The position numbers and the translations under genes are program-made. This document shows, one piece after another, positions 20,421 to 29,256 of a stretch of 64,000 bases of DNA (position 1 is the stretch's first letter; every line of letters begins with the position of its first letter). Under the pieces are notes generated by a model. The model did not search any database, had not been told where the DNA came from, and saw only the letters and a program-made list of their open reading frames with translations. The DNA comes from Niveibacterium terrae. Lineage in GTDB: Bacteria > Pseudomonadota > Gammaproteobacteria > Burkholderiales > Rhodocyclaceae. The DNA lies in NCBI RefSeq assembly GCF_048213115.1, contig NZ_CP172404.1, positions 1,364,001-1,428,000 of the forward strand. The letters are read 5' to 3'.

Positions 20421-21701
20421 ATGACCACTATTGCAGTCATCGGCCTGGGCTATGTGGGCCTTCCCCTCGCTGTCGCCTTCGGCAAACAGGGAAGGACACT
20501 GGGTTTCGACATGTCGGAGAAGAAAGTTGCAGCTTACCGCCAGTTCTTCGACCCCACAGGGGAAGTCTCCAGCGAGGATCTGCGCGCGGCGACTCATCTC
20601 TCCTGTCACACGGATCCGGCCGTGATCCGTGAAGCCGACTTCATCATTGTCGCGGTGCCGACTCCTGTCGATGAAGCGCATCAGCCGGACTTCACGCCGC
20701 TCGTCAAGTCGTCCGAGTCGGTCGGCAAGTACATCAAGCCCGGCGCGACCGTGGTCTATGAATCGACGGTCTATCCGGGGGCGACCGAAGAAGTCTGCAT
20801 CCCGATCATCGAGCGCGTATCGGGCCTCAAGTGGAAGAAGGACTTCTTCGTCGGCTATTCGCCCGAGCGCATCAATCCGGGCGACAAGGAGAGGACGCTG
20901 ACCAAGATCACCAAGGTGGTCTCGGGCGATACGCCGGAAACGCTGGAGCGCGTCGCCAGCGTCTACGGTTCGGTAATCACCGCCGGAGTGCACCGCGCGA
21001 GCAGCATCAAGGTCGCTGAAGCCGCGAAAGTGATCGAGAACACGCAGCGCGACCTCAATATCGCGCTGATGAACGAGCTCTCGGTGATCTTCCACAAAAT
21101 CGGCATCGACACGCTGGATGTGCTCAAGGCGGCCGGAACGAAGTGGAATTTCCTGCCTTTCCGTCCGGGTCTGGTCGGTGGCCACTGCATCGGCGTTGAT
21201 CCATACTATCTGACCCACAAGGCCGACATGATCGGCTATCACCCGCAGGTGATCCTGGCCGGGCGTCGGATCAACGACAGCATGGGCAAGTACATCGCCG
21301 AGCAGACCGTCAAGCAGCTGATCGCGACCGAGCATCCGGTCAAGGGCGCGAAAGTGCTGGTGCTGGGCATGACTTTCAAGGAGAACTGCCCGGATCTTCG
21401 CAACAGCCGGGTCATCGATGTGATCCACGAGCTGGCGAGCTTCGGCATCGAAGTCGTGATCCACGATCCGCTCGCCGACAACGACGAATGCCGGCACGAA
21501 TACGGAGTCGAGCTGACTCCGTGGGAAAAGCTCCCAAAGGCGGCCGCGATCGTCGCCTGCGTTGCGCACCAGCAGTACGCGGACATGGGGCTGCCGATCC
21601 TGCTCGAAAAACTCGAACCCAATGGCGTCTTCGTCGATGTCAAGAGCTTCTACGACCCCGAAGCGGTCGCCGCCGCCGGCGCGCGCTTCTGGAGGCTGTA
21701 A
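20421..21701 (+). CDS. Nucleotide-sugar dehydrogenase, TviB-like (UDP-GlcNAc/GalNAc 6-dehydrogenase type)
   Basis: The 426-residue enzyme has the N-terminal NAD-binding motif IAVIGLGYVGLPLAVAFG, central STVYPGATEE and GYSPERINPGD, catalytic Cys C256 in GLVGGHCIGVDPYYL, and C-terminal VLGMTFKENCPDLRNS. It oxidises C6 of a UDP-sugar to the uronic acid in two NAD-dependent steps. The VGGHCIGVDPYYL version and length resemble TviB/WbpA/WbpO, which act on UDP-N-acetylhexosamines, more than UDP-glucose dehydrogenase. It follows prsT by 36 bp and probably supplies an acidic amino sugar to the nearby polysaccharide. Confidence 0.92.
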   Translation: MTTIAVIGLGYVGLPLAVAFGKQGRTLGFDMSEKKVAAYRQFFDPTGEVSSEDLRAATHLSCHTDPAVIREADFIIVAVPTPVDEAHQPDFTPLVKSSESVGKYIKPGATVVYESTVYPGATEEVCIPIIERVSGLKWKKDFFVGYSPERINPGDKERTLTKITKVVSGDTPETLERVASVYGSVITAGVHRASSIKVAEAAKVIENTQRDLNIALMNELSVIFHKIGIDTLDVLKAAGTKWNFLPFRPGLVGGHCIGVDPYYLTHKADMIGYHPQVILAGRRINDSMGKYIAEQTVKQLIATEHPVKGAKVLVLGMTFKENCPDLRNSRVIDVIHELASFGIEVVIHDPLADNDECRHEYGVELTPWEKLPKAAAIVACVAHQQYADMGLPILLEKLEPNGVFVDVKSFYDPEAVAAAGARFWRL

Positions 21702-21710
21702 GGCCTTGCG

Positions 21711-22616
21711 ATGAAGCGGCTCGCCGCACTGCTGGCCCTCGTCCTCGCGCCGCCGACTTTCGCCGGCTCCGCGCTGGATGTGGCCGAGGGCGAGCTCGCC
21801 GGGCAGTTGCTCGCAACGGCCGTTCAGTACGAGCGCGGCGACGGTCTGACCCAGGACGTCTCGCGCGCCGCCGAGTTCTACTGTGATGCCGCCCGTTACG
21901 GCAGCGCCGAAGCCTTTTTCGCGCTGGGCTGGATGTACGGCAACGGGCAGGGCGTTGCGCGCAGCGAGGAGATCGCCGCGACCTTGATCGGCCGCGCGGC
22001 CCATATGGGCTTCGCACCGGCCGTCAATGCCCAGCGCTTCTTTGGTCCTTCGGCCGGGGTCCTGCCGCCCTGCCTGATGCCGCGCCCACCGGTCGCGAAC
22101 GCTTCCTCCGCGCCTGCCGCGCGGCAGGCGATCGCCGACGATGCGGATCTGGATCAGATCCTTGCGAGCCTGGCGCCGAACAAGCGGCGGGTTGCTCAGC
22201 TGATCCGGCTGCTCTCACCCCAGTACGCGATCGATCCGCGCCTTGCGCTGGCGGTGGCGGCGGCGGAGTCGAACTTCGAATCGCTGGCGAGGAGCCCGCG
22301 CAACGCCTTCGGCGTGATGCAGCTGATCCCCGGGACGGCCCAGCGTTTCAAGGTCGTCAATCTCTACGATCCGACGCAGAACATTCGCGGTGGGCTCGCC
22401 TATCTGCGCTGGCTGCTTTCGTATTACCGGGGAGACGTGCTGCTCGCGCTCGCCGCCTACAACGCGGGCGAGGGAGCGGTCGACCGCTGCCACGGAATCC
22501 CGCCCTACCGGGAGACCATCGACTATGTCAAACGGATCTACGGGATGTTCCGCAAGCCTTCTCACCCCTTTGATGAGCATCTGGTCTCGCCTTCTCCGGC
22601 GATCGCTTTCCGCTGA
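21711..22616 (+). CDS. Lytic murein transglycosylase with Sel1-like repeats
   Basis: The 301-residue protein has a signal peptide (residues 1-18), two Sel1/TPR-like repeats (about 30-105: YERGDGLTQDVSRAAEFYCDA, LGWMYGNGQGV), and a C-terminal SLT domain with catalytic E186 in AVAAAESNF, then GVMQLIPGTAQRF, NIRGGLAYLRWLL and ALAAYNAGEGAV. It should cleave glycan strands of peptidoglycan in the periplasm. It lies 9 bp after the dehydrogenase, so it may open the wall for a surface polymer or its export machinery. The following protease gene overlaps its 3' end by 44 bp. Confidence 0.92.
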   Translation: MKRLAALLALVLAPPTFAGSALDVAEGELAGQLLATAVQYERGDGLTQDVSRAAEFYCDAARYGSAEAFFALGWMYGNGQGVARSEEIAATLIGRAAHMGFAPAVNAQRFFGPSAGVLPPCLMPRPPVANASSAPAARQAIADDADLDQILASLAPNKRRVAQLIRLLSPQYAIDPRLALAVAAAESNFESLARSPRNAFGVMQLIPGTAQRFKVVNLYDPTQNIRGGLAYLRWLLSYYRGDVLLALAAYNAGEGAVDRCHGIPPYRETIDYVKRIYGMFRKPSHPFDEHLVSPSPAIAFR

Positions 22617-23364
22617 AGCGCTGCTGATCCTGGCCTGGCTGTGGCCGGGGGCCGCGCATGCGGATCTGACTGAGACGATCCGTCAGGTCAAACCCTCTAT
22701 CGTTGCGGTCGGCACTTTCCAGCGCGCCCGCTCGCCTCAGTTCCATCTGCTCGGGACCGGATTTGTCGTCGGCGACGGCTCGCTGATCGCGACCAATTCC
22801 CACGTCGTGCCGACGACTCTGGACGAGGAGCACTTCGAGGAGCTGATCGTGATCAGCATGCCCTCGCCGGGAACCCAGCAGGCCTTCAAGGTCGCGAAGG
22901 TCGGTAGCGACCCTACCCACGACCTGGCCTTGCTCAAGCTCACGGGCGCCCGGCTCGCGCCGCTTACGCTGGGTGACGGGGGGCAGGGCAGGGAAGGGCA
23001 GTCGATCGCCTTTACCGGCTATCCGATCATCGGCATTCTGGGCCCGAATCCGGCCACGCACAGGGGCATCGTTGCAGCGATCACGCCTATCGTGCTGCCC
23101 CAGCAGGGCAGCGCCCAGCTCAATGCGCAGGCCGTGCGACGAGCCAGGGAAGGCGCTTTCAACGTCTTACAGCTCGACGCGACGGCCTATCCGGGCAACA
23201 GCGGCAGCCCGGTCTTCGACCCGGACAGCGGGGTAGTGCTGGCGATCGTCAACATGGTCTTCGTCAAGGGCAGCCGCGAGAGCGCGCTCTCCCAGCCTTC
23301 GGGCATCACCTATGCGATCCCGATCCAGTACCTGAAGAGTTTGCTCGCCACCGTGGGCCGTTGA
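22573..23364 (+). CDS. Trypsin-like serine protease (DegP-like, no PDZ)
   Basis: The 263-residue protein has a signal peptide (LLILAWLWPGAAHA) and one chymotrypsin-fold domain with a complete triad: H77 in TNSHVV, D117 in HDLALLKL and S210 in GNSGSP. There is no PDZ domain after it, unlike DegP/DegS. Expected in the periplasm. The frame is open from 22390, but ATG 22573 gives the signal peptide; it lies inside the transglycosylase gene, overlapping by 44 bp, so the two are probably translationally coupled. The substrate is unknown. Confidence 0.85.
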   Translation: MSIWSRLLRRSLSAEALLILAWLWPGAAHADLTETIRQVKPSIVAVGTFQRARSPQFHLLGTGFVVGDGSLIATNSHVVPTTLDEEHFEELIVISMPSPGTQQAFKVAKVGSDPTHDLALLKLTGARLAPLTLGDGGQGREGQSIAFTGYPIIGILGPNPATHRGIVAAITPIVLPQQGSAQLNAQAVRRAREGAFNVLQLDATAYPGNSGSPVFDPDSGVVLAIVNMVFVKGSRESALSQPSGITYAIPIQYLKSLLATVGR

Positions 23365-23370
23365 TCGGGT

Positions 23371-23892
23371 TCAATTCGTCAGCGTGCGGGCGCCGTCAAA
23401 GCGGGACGCGAAATAGGCGCTGTCGAGTTTTTCTATCCTGACCCGACCTTTCGCGGACGGGGCGTGGATGAAACGCCCGTCTCCGATGTAGAGCCCCATG
23501 TGTGAGTAGGGGCGGTTCATCGTGTTGAAAAACACCAGATCGCCCGGGCGCAGTGCGCCGCGCGGGATCGGCCGCGTCACGCCGGCGATCTGTGCGGCAT
23601 TGTGCGGCAGGCGCAGGCCGGAAACGCTCTGAACGACGTGGCTGACCATGCCGCTGCAGTCAAGGCCGGCTTCCGGATTGCTGCCACCAAAGCGGTAACC
23701 GGTATCGACGAGGCCCAGCGCATAGACGACGATGTCGCTGGTCTGATTCGGGTCGGCGAGGTGGAGGTAGCTGCGTGCCGCGCGGTCACGCCCGGTGGGC
23801 GCGACGGAGCAGGCGCCGAGTAGAACGAGTGCGAAAGCCAGAGCGAGCGCGCGCAGGCACTCAGCTTTCGAGCCAGAAGGTGACTGGGCCAT
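23371..23892 (-). CDS. NlpC/P60 family lipoprotein peptidase (C40)
   Basis: This 173-residue protein has a lipoprotein signal with lipobox LGAC near residue 27 and a C40 peptidase domain: catalytic Cys in GLDCSGMVSHV, His in YSHMGLYIGDG, and the third His in FIHAPS. Such proteins cut peptide stems of peptidoglycan in the cell envelope. Its first 32 bp overlap the 3' end of dtd in another frame; the signal peptide supports this start. It converges with the trypsin-like gene, 6 bp apart. Confidence 0.9.
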   Translation of the reverse strand: MAQSPSGSKAECLRALALAFALVLLGACSVAPTGRDRAARSYLHLADPNQTSDIVVYALGLVDTGYRFGGSNPEAGLDCSGMVSHVVQSVSGLRLPHNAAQIAGVTRPIPRGALRPGDLVFFNTMNRPYSHMGLYIGDGRFIHAPSAKGRVRIEKLDSAYFASRFDGARTLTN

Positions 23893-24298
23893 GGTTGGTC
23901 AGACTGATGTTCATTTCGGCGCCGAAACGCCCGGTTTCGACCCGTCCGTGGCGACGGCGGGCCTCAGCGACGAGCGCGTCAAAGAGCTCGCGGGCCTGAT
24001 CCGGCGCCGCGGCGGCCGTGAAGCTTGCACGCGTTCCGCTGCGGGTGTCGGCGGCCAGCGTAAACTGCGGGACGAGCAGCAGGCCGCCTCCGGTGTCGGC
24101 GAGCGAGCGGTTCATCTTCCCGGCCTCATCGGTGAAGACTCGGTATCCGAGCAGCCGTTCGGTGAGCCGCCCGACGTCGCGCGCGCTGTCCCCGGGGCGC
24201 ACGCCGATCAAGGCGAGCAGGCCGGAATCGATTTCGCCGATTGTCTCGCCTGCGACGACGACACTCGCCGAGAGCACTCGCTGGATCAGCGCGATCAC
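23861..24298 (-). CDS. dtd: D-aminoacyl-tRNA deacylase
   Basis: Dtd (145 residues) removes D-amino acids from mischarged tRNAs. The two active-site motifs are visible: VPQFTLAADTRSGTRASF (SQFTL type) and the C-terminal NHGPVTFWLES (NxGPVT). It begins MIALIQRVLSASV with a GTG start at 24298 that overlaps the stop of the SIMPL gene (GTGA). Its 3' end overlaps the start of the NlpC/P60 gene by 32 bp, which suggests one three-gene transcript. Confidence 0.95.
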   Translation of the reverse strand: MIALIQRVLSASVVVAGETIGEIDSGLLALIGVRPGDSARDVGRLTERLLGYRVFTDEAGKMNRSLADTGGGLLLVPQFTLAADTRSGTRASFTAAAAPDQARELFDALVAEARRRHGRVETGRFGAEMNISLTNHGPVTFWLES

Positions 24299-25005
24299 GG
24301 CAGCAGCTCGACCGTTCCGCTGACCGAAACCGTCAGAAGGCTCTCTCCGGCTTCAACCGGTGCCGCGGCGCCGGCCGAACTCGCCAGCGCGGCCCTGAAG
24401 ACCGGTTGAGGGCGCTCCGCCGACTGGGTGTTGATCGTGATCTTGCGGATACGGTAGTGCTGACCCAGAGCCTGGGCGGCGAGTTCAGCGCGGGCTTTGA
24501 AGGCCGCGATCGCTTCGCCTATGGCCTGGTCCTCGGTCTTCTTGCGCGTCTGCTGTGATGCCGTCGTGTCGATCCGGGCGAGGCCCAGGCCGGAGTCCTG
24601 CAGTTTTGTGATCAGTTCGGAAAGCGCCTGGGCGTCGCGCGATTCGAGCGCGAACTCGCTGACCATCCTCCAGCTCTCGATCCGGTTGCCATCGCGCCCA
24701 CGGACTGGAGTCGTCCTCGTGGCGCTGCTGCGCAGCTTGACCGCCGGGGCGCTCCTGATCGTCGCGAGGGCCGCAGTGCTCGCCGTGTTCAGCTTGCGGG
24801 CGAGGGGGGCGAGCCGGCTGTCCGTTGCTTCGGCAAACAGCGTTGCAGCGAACAGGTCGTTGGGGGCGCTGCCCTGGGCTTCGACCGAGAGCTCCAGGGT
24901 CGGCGCTTCGGAGGAGGGCTGGGCGGGGGCGGCCAGCGCGGCCAGGGGCAACAGACCGGCGAGCGCGAACGTCGTCGCGGCTTTCATCGGGAAGGTCAGG
25001 CGCAT
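24295..25005 (-). CDS. SIMPL (DUF541) domain periplasmic protein
   Basis: The 236-residue protein has a signal peptide (residues 1-26, ending AALAAPA) and one SIMPL/DUF541 domain with VEAQGSAPNDLFAATLFAEA at its front and LTVSVSGTVEL at the end. Members are periplasmic or outer-membrane associated and form ring-like oligomers in some species; the role is unclear. A second ATG (MKAATTFA) six codons in could also be the start. It overlaps dtd by 4 bp. Confidence 0.85.
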   Translation of the reverse strand: MRLTFPMKAATTFALAGLLPLAALAAPAQPSSEAPTLELSVEAQGSAPNDLFAATLFAEATDSRLAPLARKLNTASTAALATIRSAPAVKLRSSATRTTPVRGRDGNRIESWRMVSEFALESRDAQALSELITKLQDSGLGLARIDTTASQQTRKKTEDQAIGEAIAAFKARAELAAQALGQHYRIRKITINTQSAERPQPVFRAALASSAGAAAPVEAGESLLTVSVSGTVELLP

Positions 25006-25063
25006 CAGATAAGCCTCTTCGCAAGTGCAGTTGCGAACAGTGTAGCAGCGAGGCTTCGCTAGA

Positions 25064-25588
25064 TCAGCCTATCCGGCGAAGCCCTTCATTGAAGCGATCC
25101 TTGTTCACCAGATAGGACTTCGCATTGTTTTCGAGGTGGGCGATCTCGGCATCGGTCAGCTCGCGGATGATCCGCCCCGGCGTGCCGACGACCAGCGAGC
25201 GGTCGGGAATGACTTTGCCTTCCGGGATCAGCGTGTTCGCGCCGATCAGGCAGTGCTTGCCGATTACAGCCCGGTTCAGCACGACCGCGTTGATGCCGAT
25301 CAGCGAGCCGTCGCCGACCGTGCAGCCGTGCAGCATGACCATATGGCCGATCGTGACTCCGGCTCCGACCGTCAGTGGAACGCCTTCGTCGGTGTGCAGG
25401 ATCGCCCCGTCCTGAATGTTCGTACCTTCGCCTATCGTGATCGGATCGTTGTCGCCGCGCAGCGTCGCGCCGAACCACACGTTCACGTTGTCGCCCAGGC
25501 TGACGGTTCCGACCACCATCGCGTTCTCGGCGACCCAGCAGCCCTTGCCGATTTGCGGTTCGCGATCCTTGAGCGCGTAAATACCCAT
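25064..25588 (-). CDS. Gamma carbonic anhydrase family protein (YrdA-like)
   Basis: The 174-residue protein is a left-handed beta-helix of hexapeptide repeats with NVWFGATLRGD, GTNIQDGAILHTD, TIGHMVMLHGC and IGINAVVLNRAVIG. The three zinc-ligand His positions (HTD, GHMVMLHG) are present, as in YrdA and CaiE-like proteins. Whether it has carbonic anhydrase activity is unknown; most such bacterial paralogs are poorly tested. It is transcribed on its own, 58 bp from the SIMPL gene. Confidence 0.93.
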   Translation of the reverse strand: MGIYALKDREPQIGKGCWVAENAMVVGTVSLGDNVNVWFGATLRGDNDPITIGEGTNIQDGAILHTDEGVPLTVGAGVTIGHMVMLHGCTVGDGSLIGINAVVLNRAVIGKHCLIGANTLIPEGKVIPDRSLVVGTPGRIIRELTDAEIAHLENNAKSYLVNKDRFNEGLRRIG

Positions 25589-25752
25589 ATGTTATCCATT
25601 GATTTACTTGCGAAAGCGGCTTCGCAAGGGGCGCCATGGTAGGCGGGAGAGCGTCTCGGTGCAAGCCAGGGCGGGGAGAATGGCCGGGAGATGTATCTTG
25701 CGGGAAAATCCGGCTCAGGGCACAGTCACCATTCTGTTCCGAGGAGAGAAGC

Positions 25753-25923
25753 ATGCAATTTCGTGTCGGCCCTCTGGTCCTGATCGTGGTCGGAGTCCTT
25801 TTTCTGCTCAGCAATTTCGGCTTGCTGCACCTGCGCGAGCTCTTCCATCAGATGGGAACCTGGTGGCCGGTGATCCTGATCGCGATCGGCGTCGCGGGTC
25901 TGATCGGGGGAAAGAAGCGCTGA
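25753..25923 (+). CDS. Small two-helix membrane protein (LiaI/DUF5668-like)
   Basis: This 56-residue protein has two hydrophobic helices (about 5-24 VGPLVLIVVGVLFLLSNFGL and 36-52 WWPVILIAIGVAGLIGG) and a basic end GGKKR. The pattern of LIVVGVLFLLSNFG then TWWPVILIAIG is that of the LiaI-LiaF-like transmembrane region (DUF5668). A GAGGAGAGAAGC ribosome site precedes the ATG, which argues against the longer upstream frame beginning 25636. Function unknown. Confidence 0.8.
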   Translation: MQFRVGPLVLIVVGVLFLLSNFGLLHLRELFHQMGTWWPVILIAIGVAGLIGGKKR

Positions 25924-26022
25924 CATATCGAATCGATGATGGCCGTAATTGACCTGAAAGGGTAGGAGAGGGCTCGCTATCGGCTATCCTTGGCGGGTTT
26001 TGATTTTCTTTCCGGAGTTCCC

Positions 26023-26655
26023 ATGCCTGTCATCGAGGTCCGTCATCCGCTGGTCAAACACAAAATTGGCCTGATGCGGGAAGCTGATATCAGCACCAAA
26101 AAGTTCCGCGAACTGACCGCGGAACTTGCCCGCCTTCTGGCCTACGAGGCCGCCAAGGATTTCGAACTCGAAAAAGTGACGATCCAGGGCTGGGCCGGCC
26201 CGGTCGAAATCGACCAGATCAAGGGCAAGAAAGTGACCGTCGTGCCAATCCTGCGCGCCGGCATCGGCATGCTTGACGGCGTGCTGGACATGATCCCGTC
26301 GGCCAAGGTCTCGGTGGTCGGGATCTCGCGCAACGAAGAAACCCTGATGCCCGAACCCTATTTCGAGCGTTTCGTCGGCGATCTCGGCTCCCGCGTCGCG
26401 TGGATCATCGATCCGATGCTGGCGACCGGCGGCTCGCTGCTGGCGACTGTGGACATGCTCCGCCGCAATGGCTGCCAGCACGTCTGCGCGCTGACCCTGG
26501 TGTCGGCGCCCGAAGGCATCCGCGCGGTCGAGAAGGCCTATCCGGATCTCGTCGTCTATACGGCGGCGATCGACAGCCACCTCAATGAACACGGCTACAT
26601 CATCCCCGGCCTCGGCGATGCCGGAGACAAGATCTTCGGCACCAAGCTGGCCTGA
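26023..26655 (+). CDS. upp: Uracil phosphoribosyltransferase
   Basis: Upp (210 residues) makes UMP from uracil and PRPP. It starts MPVIEVRHPLVKHKIGLMRE, the family N-terminus, has VTVVPILRAGIGMLDG, the PRPP-binding loop DPMLATGGSL, and ends in IIPGLGDAGDKIFGT. An in-frame extension upstream (25990) is not supported; GGAG lies 7 bp before ATG 26023. uraA follows 72 bp later, giving a uracil uptake and salvage pair. Confidence 0.97.
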   Translation: MPVIEVRHPLVKHKIGLMREADISTKKFRELTAELARLLAYEAAKDFELEKVTIQGWAGPVEIDQIKGKKVTVVPILRAGIGMLDGVLDMIPSAKVSVVGISRNEETLMPEPYFERFVGDLGSRVAWIIDPMLATGGSLLATVDMLRRNGCQHVCALTLVSAPEGIRAVEKAYPDLVVYTAAIDSHLNEHGYIIPGLGDAGDKIFGTKLA

Positions 26656-26727
26656 TTCTTTTTTCCGACAGGCCGGCCACCTACCCGGTGAGCCGGCTCC
26701 TCGTTTCCTGACCCTGGAAAGGCCTTC

Positions 26728-27960
26728 ATGACCGCCACCCCCGAACCCGTCTGGCGCACCGCGCTCTCCGGTGCCCAGATCCTCTTTGTCGCGTTCGGCG
26801 CCACCGTGCTGGTGCCGCTGCTGACCGGACTCAATCCCAGCCTCGCACTGCTCGGTGCCGGCATCGGCACGCTGATCTTCCAGCTGTGCACGAAGCGCCA
26901 GGTGCCGATCTATCTGGGTTCGAGCTTCGCCTTCATTGCCCCGGTCGTCTATTCGGTCCAGCACTGGGGCATGCCGGCGACGCTCGGTGCGCTCGCTTCG
27001 GCGAGCCTGCTCTACTTCGTCGCGTCGGCGCTCGTGAAGTGGCGCGGCGTTGGCCTGATCCACCGGCTGCTGCCGCCGGTCGTGATCGGCCCCGTCGTCA
27101 TGGTGATCGGCCTGGGCCTCGCCCAGGTCGCCGTCAGCATGGCCAGCGGCAAGGCCGGCGATACCCAGGCCGTGCCCTACCAGACCGCGATCGCGGTGGC
27201 CGGCATCTCGCTGCTCGCGACGATGCTGACCGCGATCTGGGCCCGCCGCTTGCTCAAGCTCGTGCCGATCCTGGTCGGCGTCGCGGTCGGCTATGTCGCC
27301 TCGGTGATGTTCGGCATCGTCGATTTCGGCAAGGTGATGGCCGCTCCGTGGTTCGCGCTTCCCCAGTTCGGCCATCCCGAGTTCAACCTGTCCGCGATCC
27401 TGTTCATGATCCCGGTCGCGATCGCACCGATCGTCGAGCACGTCGGCGGCATCCTCGCGATCGGTTCGGTCGTCGGCAAGGACTTCACCGACAAGCCCGG
27501 TCTGCACCGCACCCTGCTCGGCGACGGCCTCGCAGTTGCCGCGGCCGGCTGCTTCGGCGGCCCTCCCGTCACGACCTACGGTGAAGTGACCGGTGCCGTG
27601 ATGCTGACCCGCAACTACAACCCGGCCGTGATGACCTGGGCGGCCTGCTTCGCGATCCTGATGGCTTTCGTCGGCAAGTTCGGCGCGCTGCTCAGCTCGA
27701 TCCCGCTGCCGGTCATGGGCGGCATCATGGTCCTGCTCTTCGGTTCGATCGCCGGCATCGGCCTGAAGACCATTCTCGATGCGAAGGTCGACCTGATGAA
27801 CCCGCGTAACCTGTGCATCGTGTCGGTGACGCTGGTGACCGGCATCGGCGGCCTCGGCGTCACGATCGGTAGTTTCAGCCTGCAGGGCATCAGCCTGTGC
27901 GGCGTGCTCGCCGTGCTGCTGAACCAGGCCCTGCCTCAGCCGCGCGAAACGCACGCCTGA
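26728..27960 (+). CDS. uraA: Uracil permease, NCS2 family
   Basis: The 410-residue transporter has about 14 hydrophobic segments and the NCS2 features GSSFAFIAPVVYS, the TTYGEVTGAVMLTRNYNP motif near residue 280 and PIVEHVGGILAIG. It imports uracil with protons across the inner membrane. It follows upp, which uses the product, so the pair forms a salvage unit. A short, strong palindrome lies 24 bp after its stop. Confidence 0.95.
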   Translation: MTATPEPVWRTALSGAQILFVAFGATVLVPLLTGLNPSLALLGAGIGTLIFQLCTKRQVPIYLGSSFAFIAPVVYSVQHWGMPATLGALASASLLYFVASALVKWRGVGLIHRLLPPVVIGPVVMVIGLGLAQVAVSMASGKAGDTQAVPYQTAIAVAGISLLATMLTAIWARRLLKLVPILVGVAVGYVASVMFGIVDFGKVMAAPWFALPQFGHPEFNLSAILFMIPVAIAPIVEHVGGILAIGSVVGKDFTDKPGLHRTLLGDGLAVAAAGCFGGPPVTTYGEVTGAVMLTRNYNPAVMTWAACFAILMAFVGKFGALLSSIPLPVMGGIMVLLFGSIAGIGLKTILDAKVDLMNPRNLCIVSVTLVTGIGGLGVTIGSFSLQGISLCGVLAVLLNQALPQPRETHA

Positions 27961-27984
27961 GAGCTGATGCACTGACCCAAGGAC

Positions 27985-28004
27985 GGGGCGCCCGCGGGCG
28001 CCCC
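27985..28004 (+). terminator. GC-rich palindrome after uraA
   Basis: Twenty bases form a perfect palindrome, GGGGCGCCCG followed by its complement, able to fold as an 8-bp stem with a 4-base loop. The downstream sequence TTCGCATTCCC lacks a T-run, so termination strength is uncertain. Confidence 0.55.
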
Positions 28005-28048
28005 TTCGCATTCCCGACAAACTGTTTTGCTCTCCCACGGAGAAAACC

Positions 28049-29245
28049 ATGATCCTCGGCACTCCGCTCAGCCCTTCCGCGACCCGCGTCCTGATGCTCG
28101 GCTCCGGCGAACTGGGCAAGGAAGTCATCATCGCCCTGCAACGCTTCGGCTGCGAAGTGATCGCCGTCGACCGCTATCCGGACGCGCCCGGCCACCAGGT
28201 CGCCCATCGCGCCTACACGATAGACATGACCGATGCTGCCGCGGTGCGCGCGCTCGTCGAAAAGGAGAAGCCCGCGCTGATCGTGCCCGAGATCGAGGCG
28301 ATCGCGACCGACGAGCTCGCCCGGATCGAGGCCGAGGGCCTCGCCGAAGTCGTGCCGAACGCGCGCGCGGTGCAGCTGACGATGAACCGCGAGGGCATCC
28401 GTCGCCTTGCTGCCGAGGAGTTGGGCCTGCCGACTTCGCCCTATGCTTTTGCCGGAACTCTGGACGAGATGCGCGCCGCGGTCGCAAAGATCGGTACGCC
28501 CTGCGTGATCAAACCGGTGATGTCCTCGTCGGGCAAGGGCCAGTCGGTCGTGCGCAGCGCCGCGGATGTCGACGCGGCCTGGGAGTACGCGGCGACCGGC
28601 GGGCGGGTCAAGCAGGGGCGGGTCATCGTCGAAGGCTTTGTCGATTTCGACTATGAGATCACGCTTTTGACCGTGCGCGCGACGGGCGCATCCGGTGCGA
28701 TCGAGACTTCGTTCTGCGAACCGGTCGGCCACCGCCAGGTCGATGGAGATTATGTCGAAAGCTGGCAGCCGATGGCGATGAGCGATCTCGCGCGCGAGCG
28801 CTCGCGCGAGATCGCCGACAAGGTGACTGGGGCTCTGGGCGGGCGGGGTCTCTTTGGCGTCGAACTCTTCGTCAAGGGCGATCAGGTCTGGTTCTCGGAA
28901 GTGAGCCCGCGCCCGCACGACACCGGGATGGTGACGATGGTCTCTCAGCGCCTCTCGGAATTCGAGCTGCACGCCCGCGCGATCCTCGGTCTGCCGGTCG
29001 ACGCAGCTCTGGCGCGACCCGGCGCGAGCGCGGTGATCTACGGCGGCGTCGATGCGAAGGCAATCGTCTATGAGGGAGTCGCCGAAGCGCTGTTGCTTCC
29101 CGAGAGTGATGTCCGAATCTTTGGCAAGCCGGAGTCCTTCGTCAAGCGCCGGATGGGCGTCGCGATCGCGACAGCTGATGACGTCGAGACGGCTCGGGAG
29201 CGGGCGAAGAGCGCGGCTTCGCGCGTGCATCCGCGCCGCAGCTGA
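28049..29245 (+). CDS. purT: Formate-dependent phosphoribosylglycinamide formyltransferase
   Basis: PurT (398 residues) makes formyl-GAR from GAR, formate and ATP in purine synthesis. It is an ATP-grasp enzyme: RVLMLGSGELGKEV at the start, VPEIEAIATD, the KPVMSSSGKGQS phosphate loop, EVSPRPHDTGMVT metal-binding stretch and AVIYGG near the end. A GGAGAAAACC site precedes the ATG. The window also has purN, which does the same step with formyl-tetrahydrofolate. A strong terminator follows. Confidence 0.97.
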   Translation: MILGTPLSPSATRVLMLGSGELGKEVIIALQRFGCEVIAVDRYPDAPGHQVAHRAYTIDMTDAAAVRALVEKEKPALIVPEIEAIATDELARIEAEGLAEVVPNARAVQLTMNREGIRRLAAEELGLPTSPYAFAGTLDEMRAAVAKIGTPCVIKPVMSSSGKGQSVVRSAADVDAAWEYAATGGRVKQGRVIVEGFVDFDYEITLLTVRATGASGAIETSFCEPVGHRQVDGDYVESWQPMAMSDLARERSREIADKVTGALGGRGLFGVELFVKGDQVWFSEVSPRPHDTGMVTMVSQRLSEFELHARAILGLPVDAALARPGASAVIYGGVDAKAIVYEGVAEALLLPESDVRIFGKPESFVKRRMGVAIATADDVETARERAKSAASRVHPRRS

Positions 29246-29256
29246 CGCGAACGCAA

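Noticed and set aside
17601..22004. Very long (1467-codon) open frame on the minus strand
   Set aside because: It is the mirror of prsT, the TviB-like dehydrogenase and the transglycosylase, all of which have clear motifs. Long antisense frames are expected in GC-rich coding DNA.
25984..28131. 715-codon minus-strand open frame
   Set aside because: Antisense to upp and uraA; low-complexity Arg/Asp/His-rich translation with no motif.
28782..28815. 13-bp perfect inverted repeat with 8-base loop inside purT
   Set aside because: It encodes a conserved Arg/Glu-rich stretch with repeated GCG/CGC codons; most likely chance from codon use.
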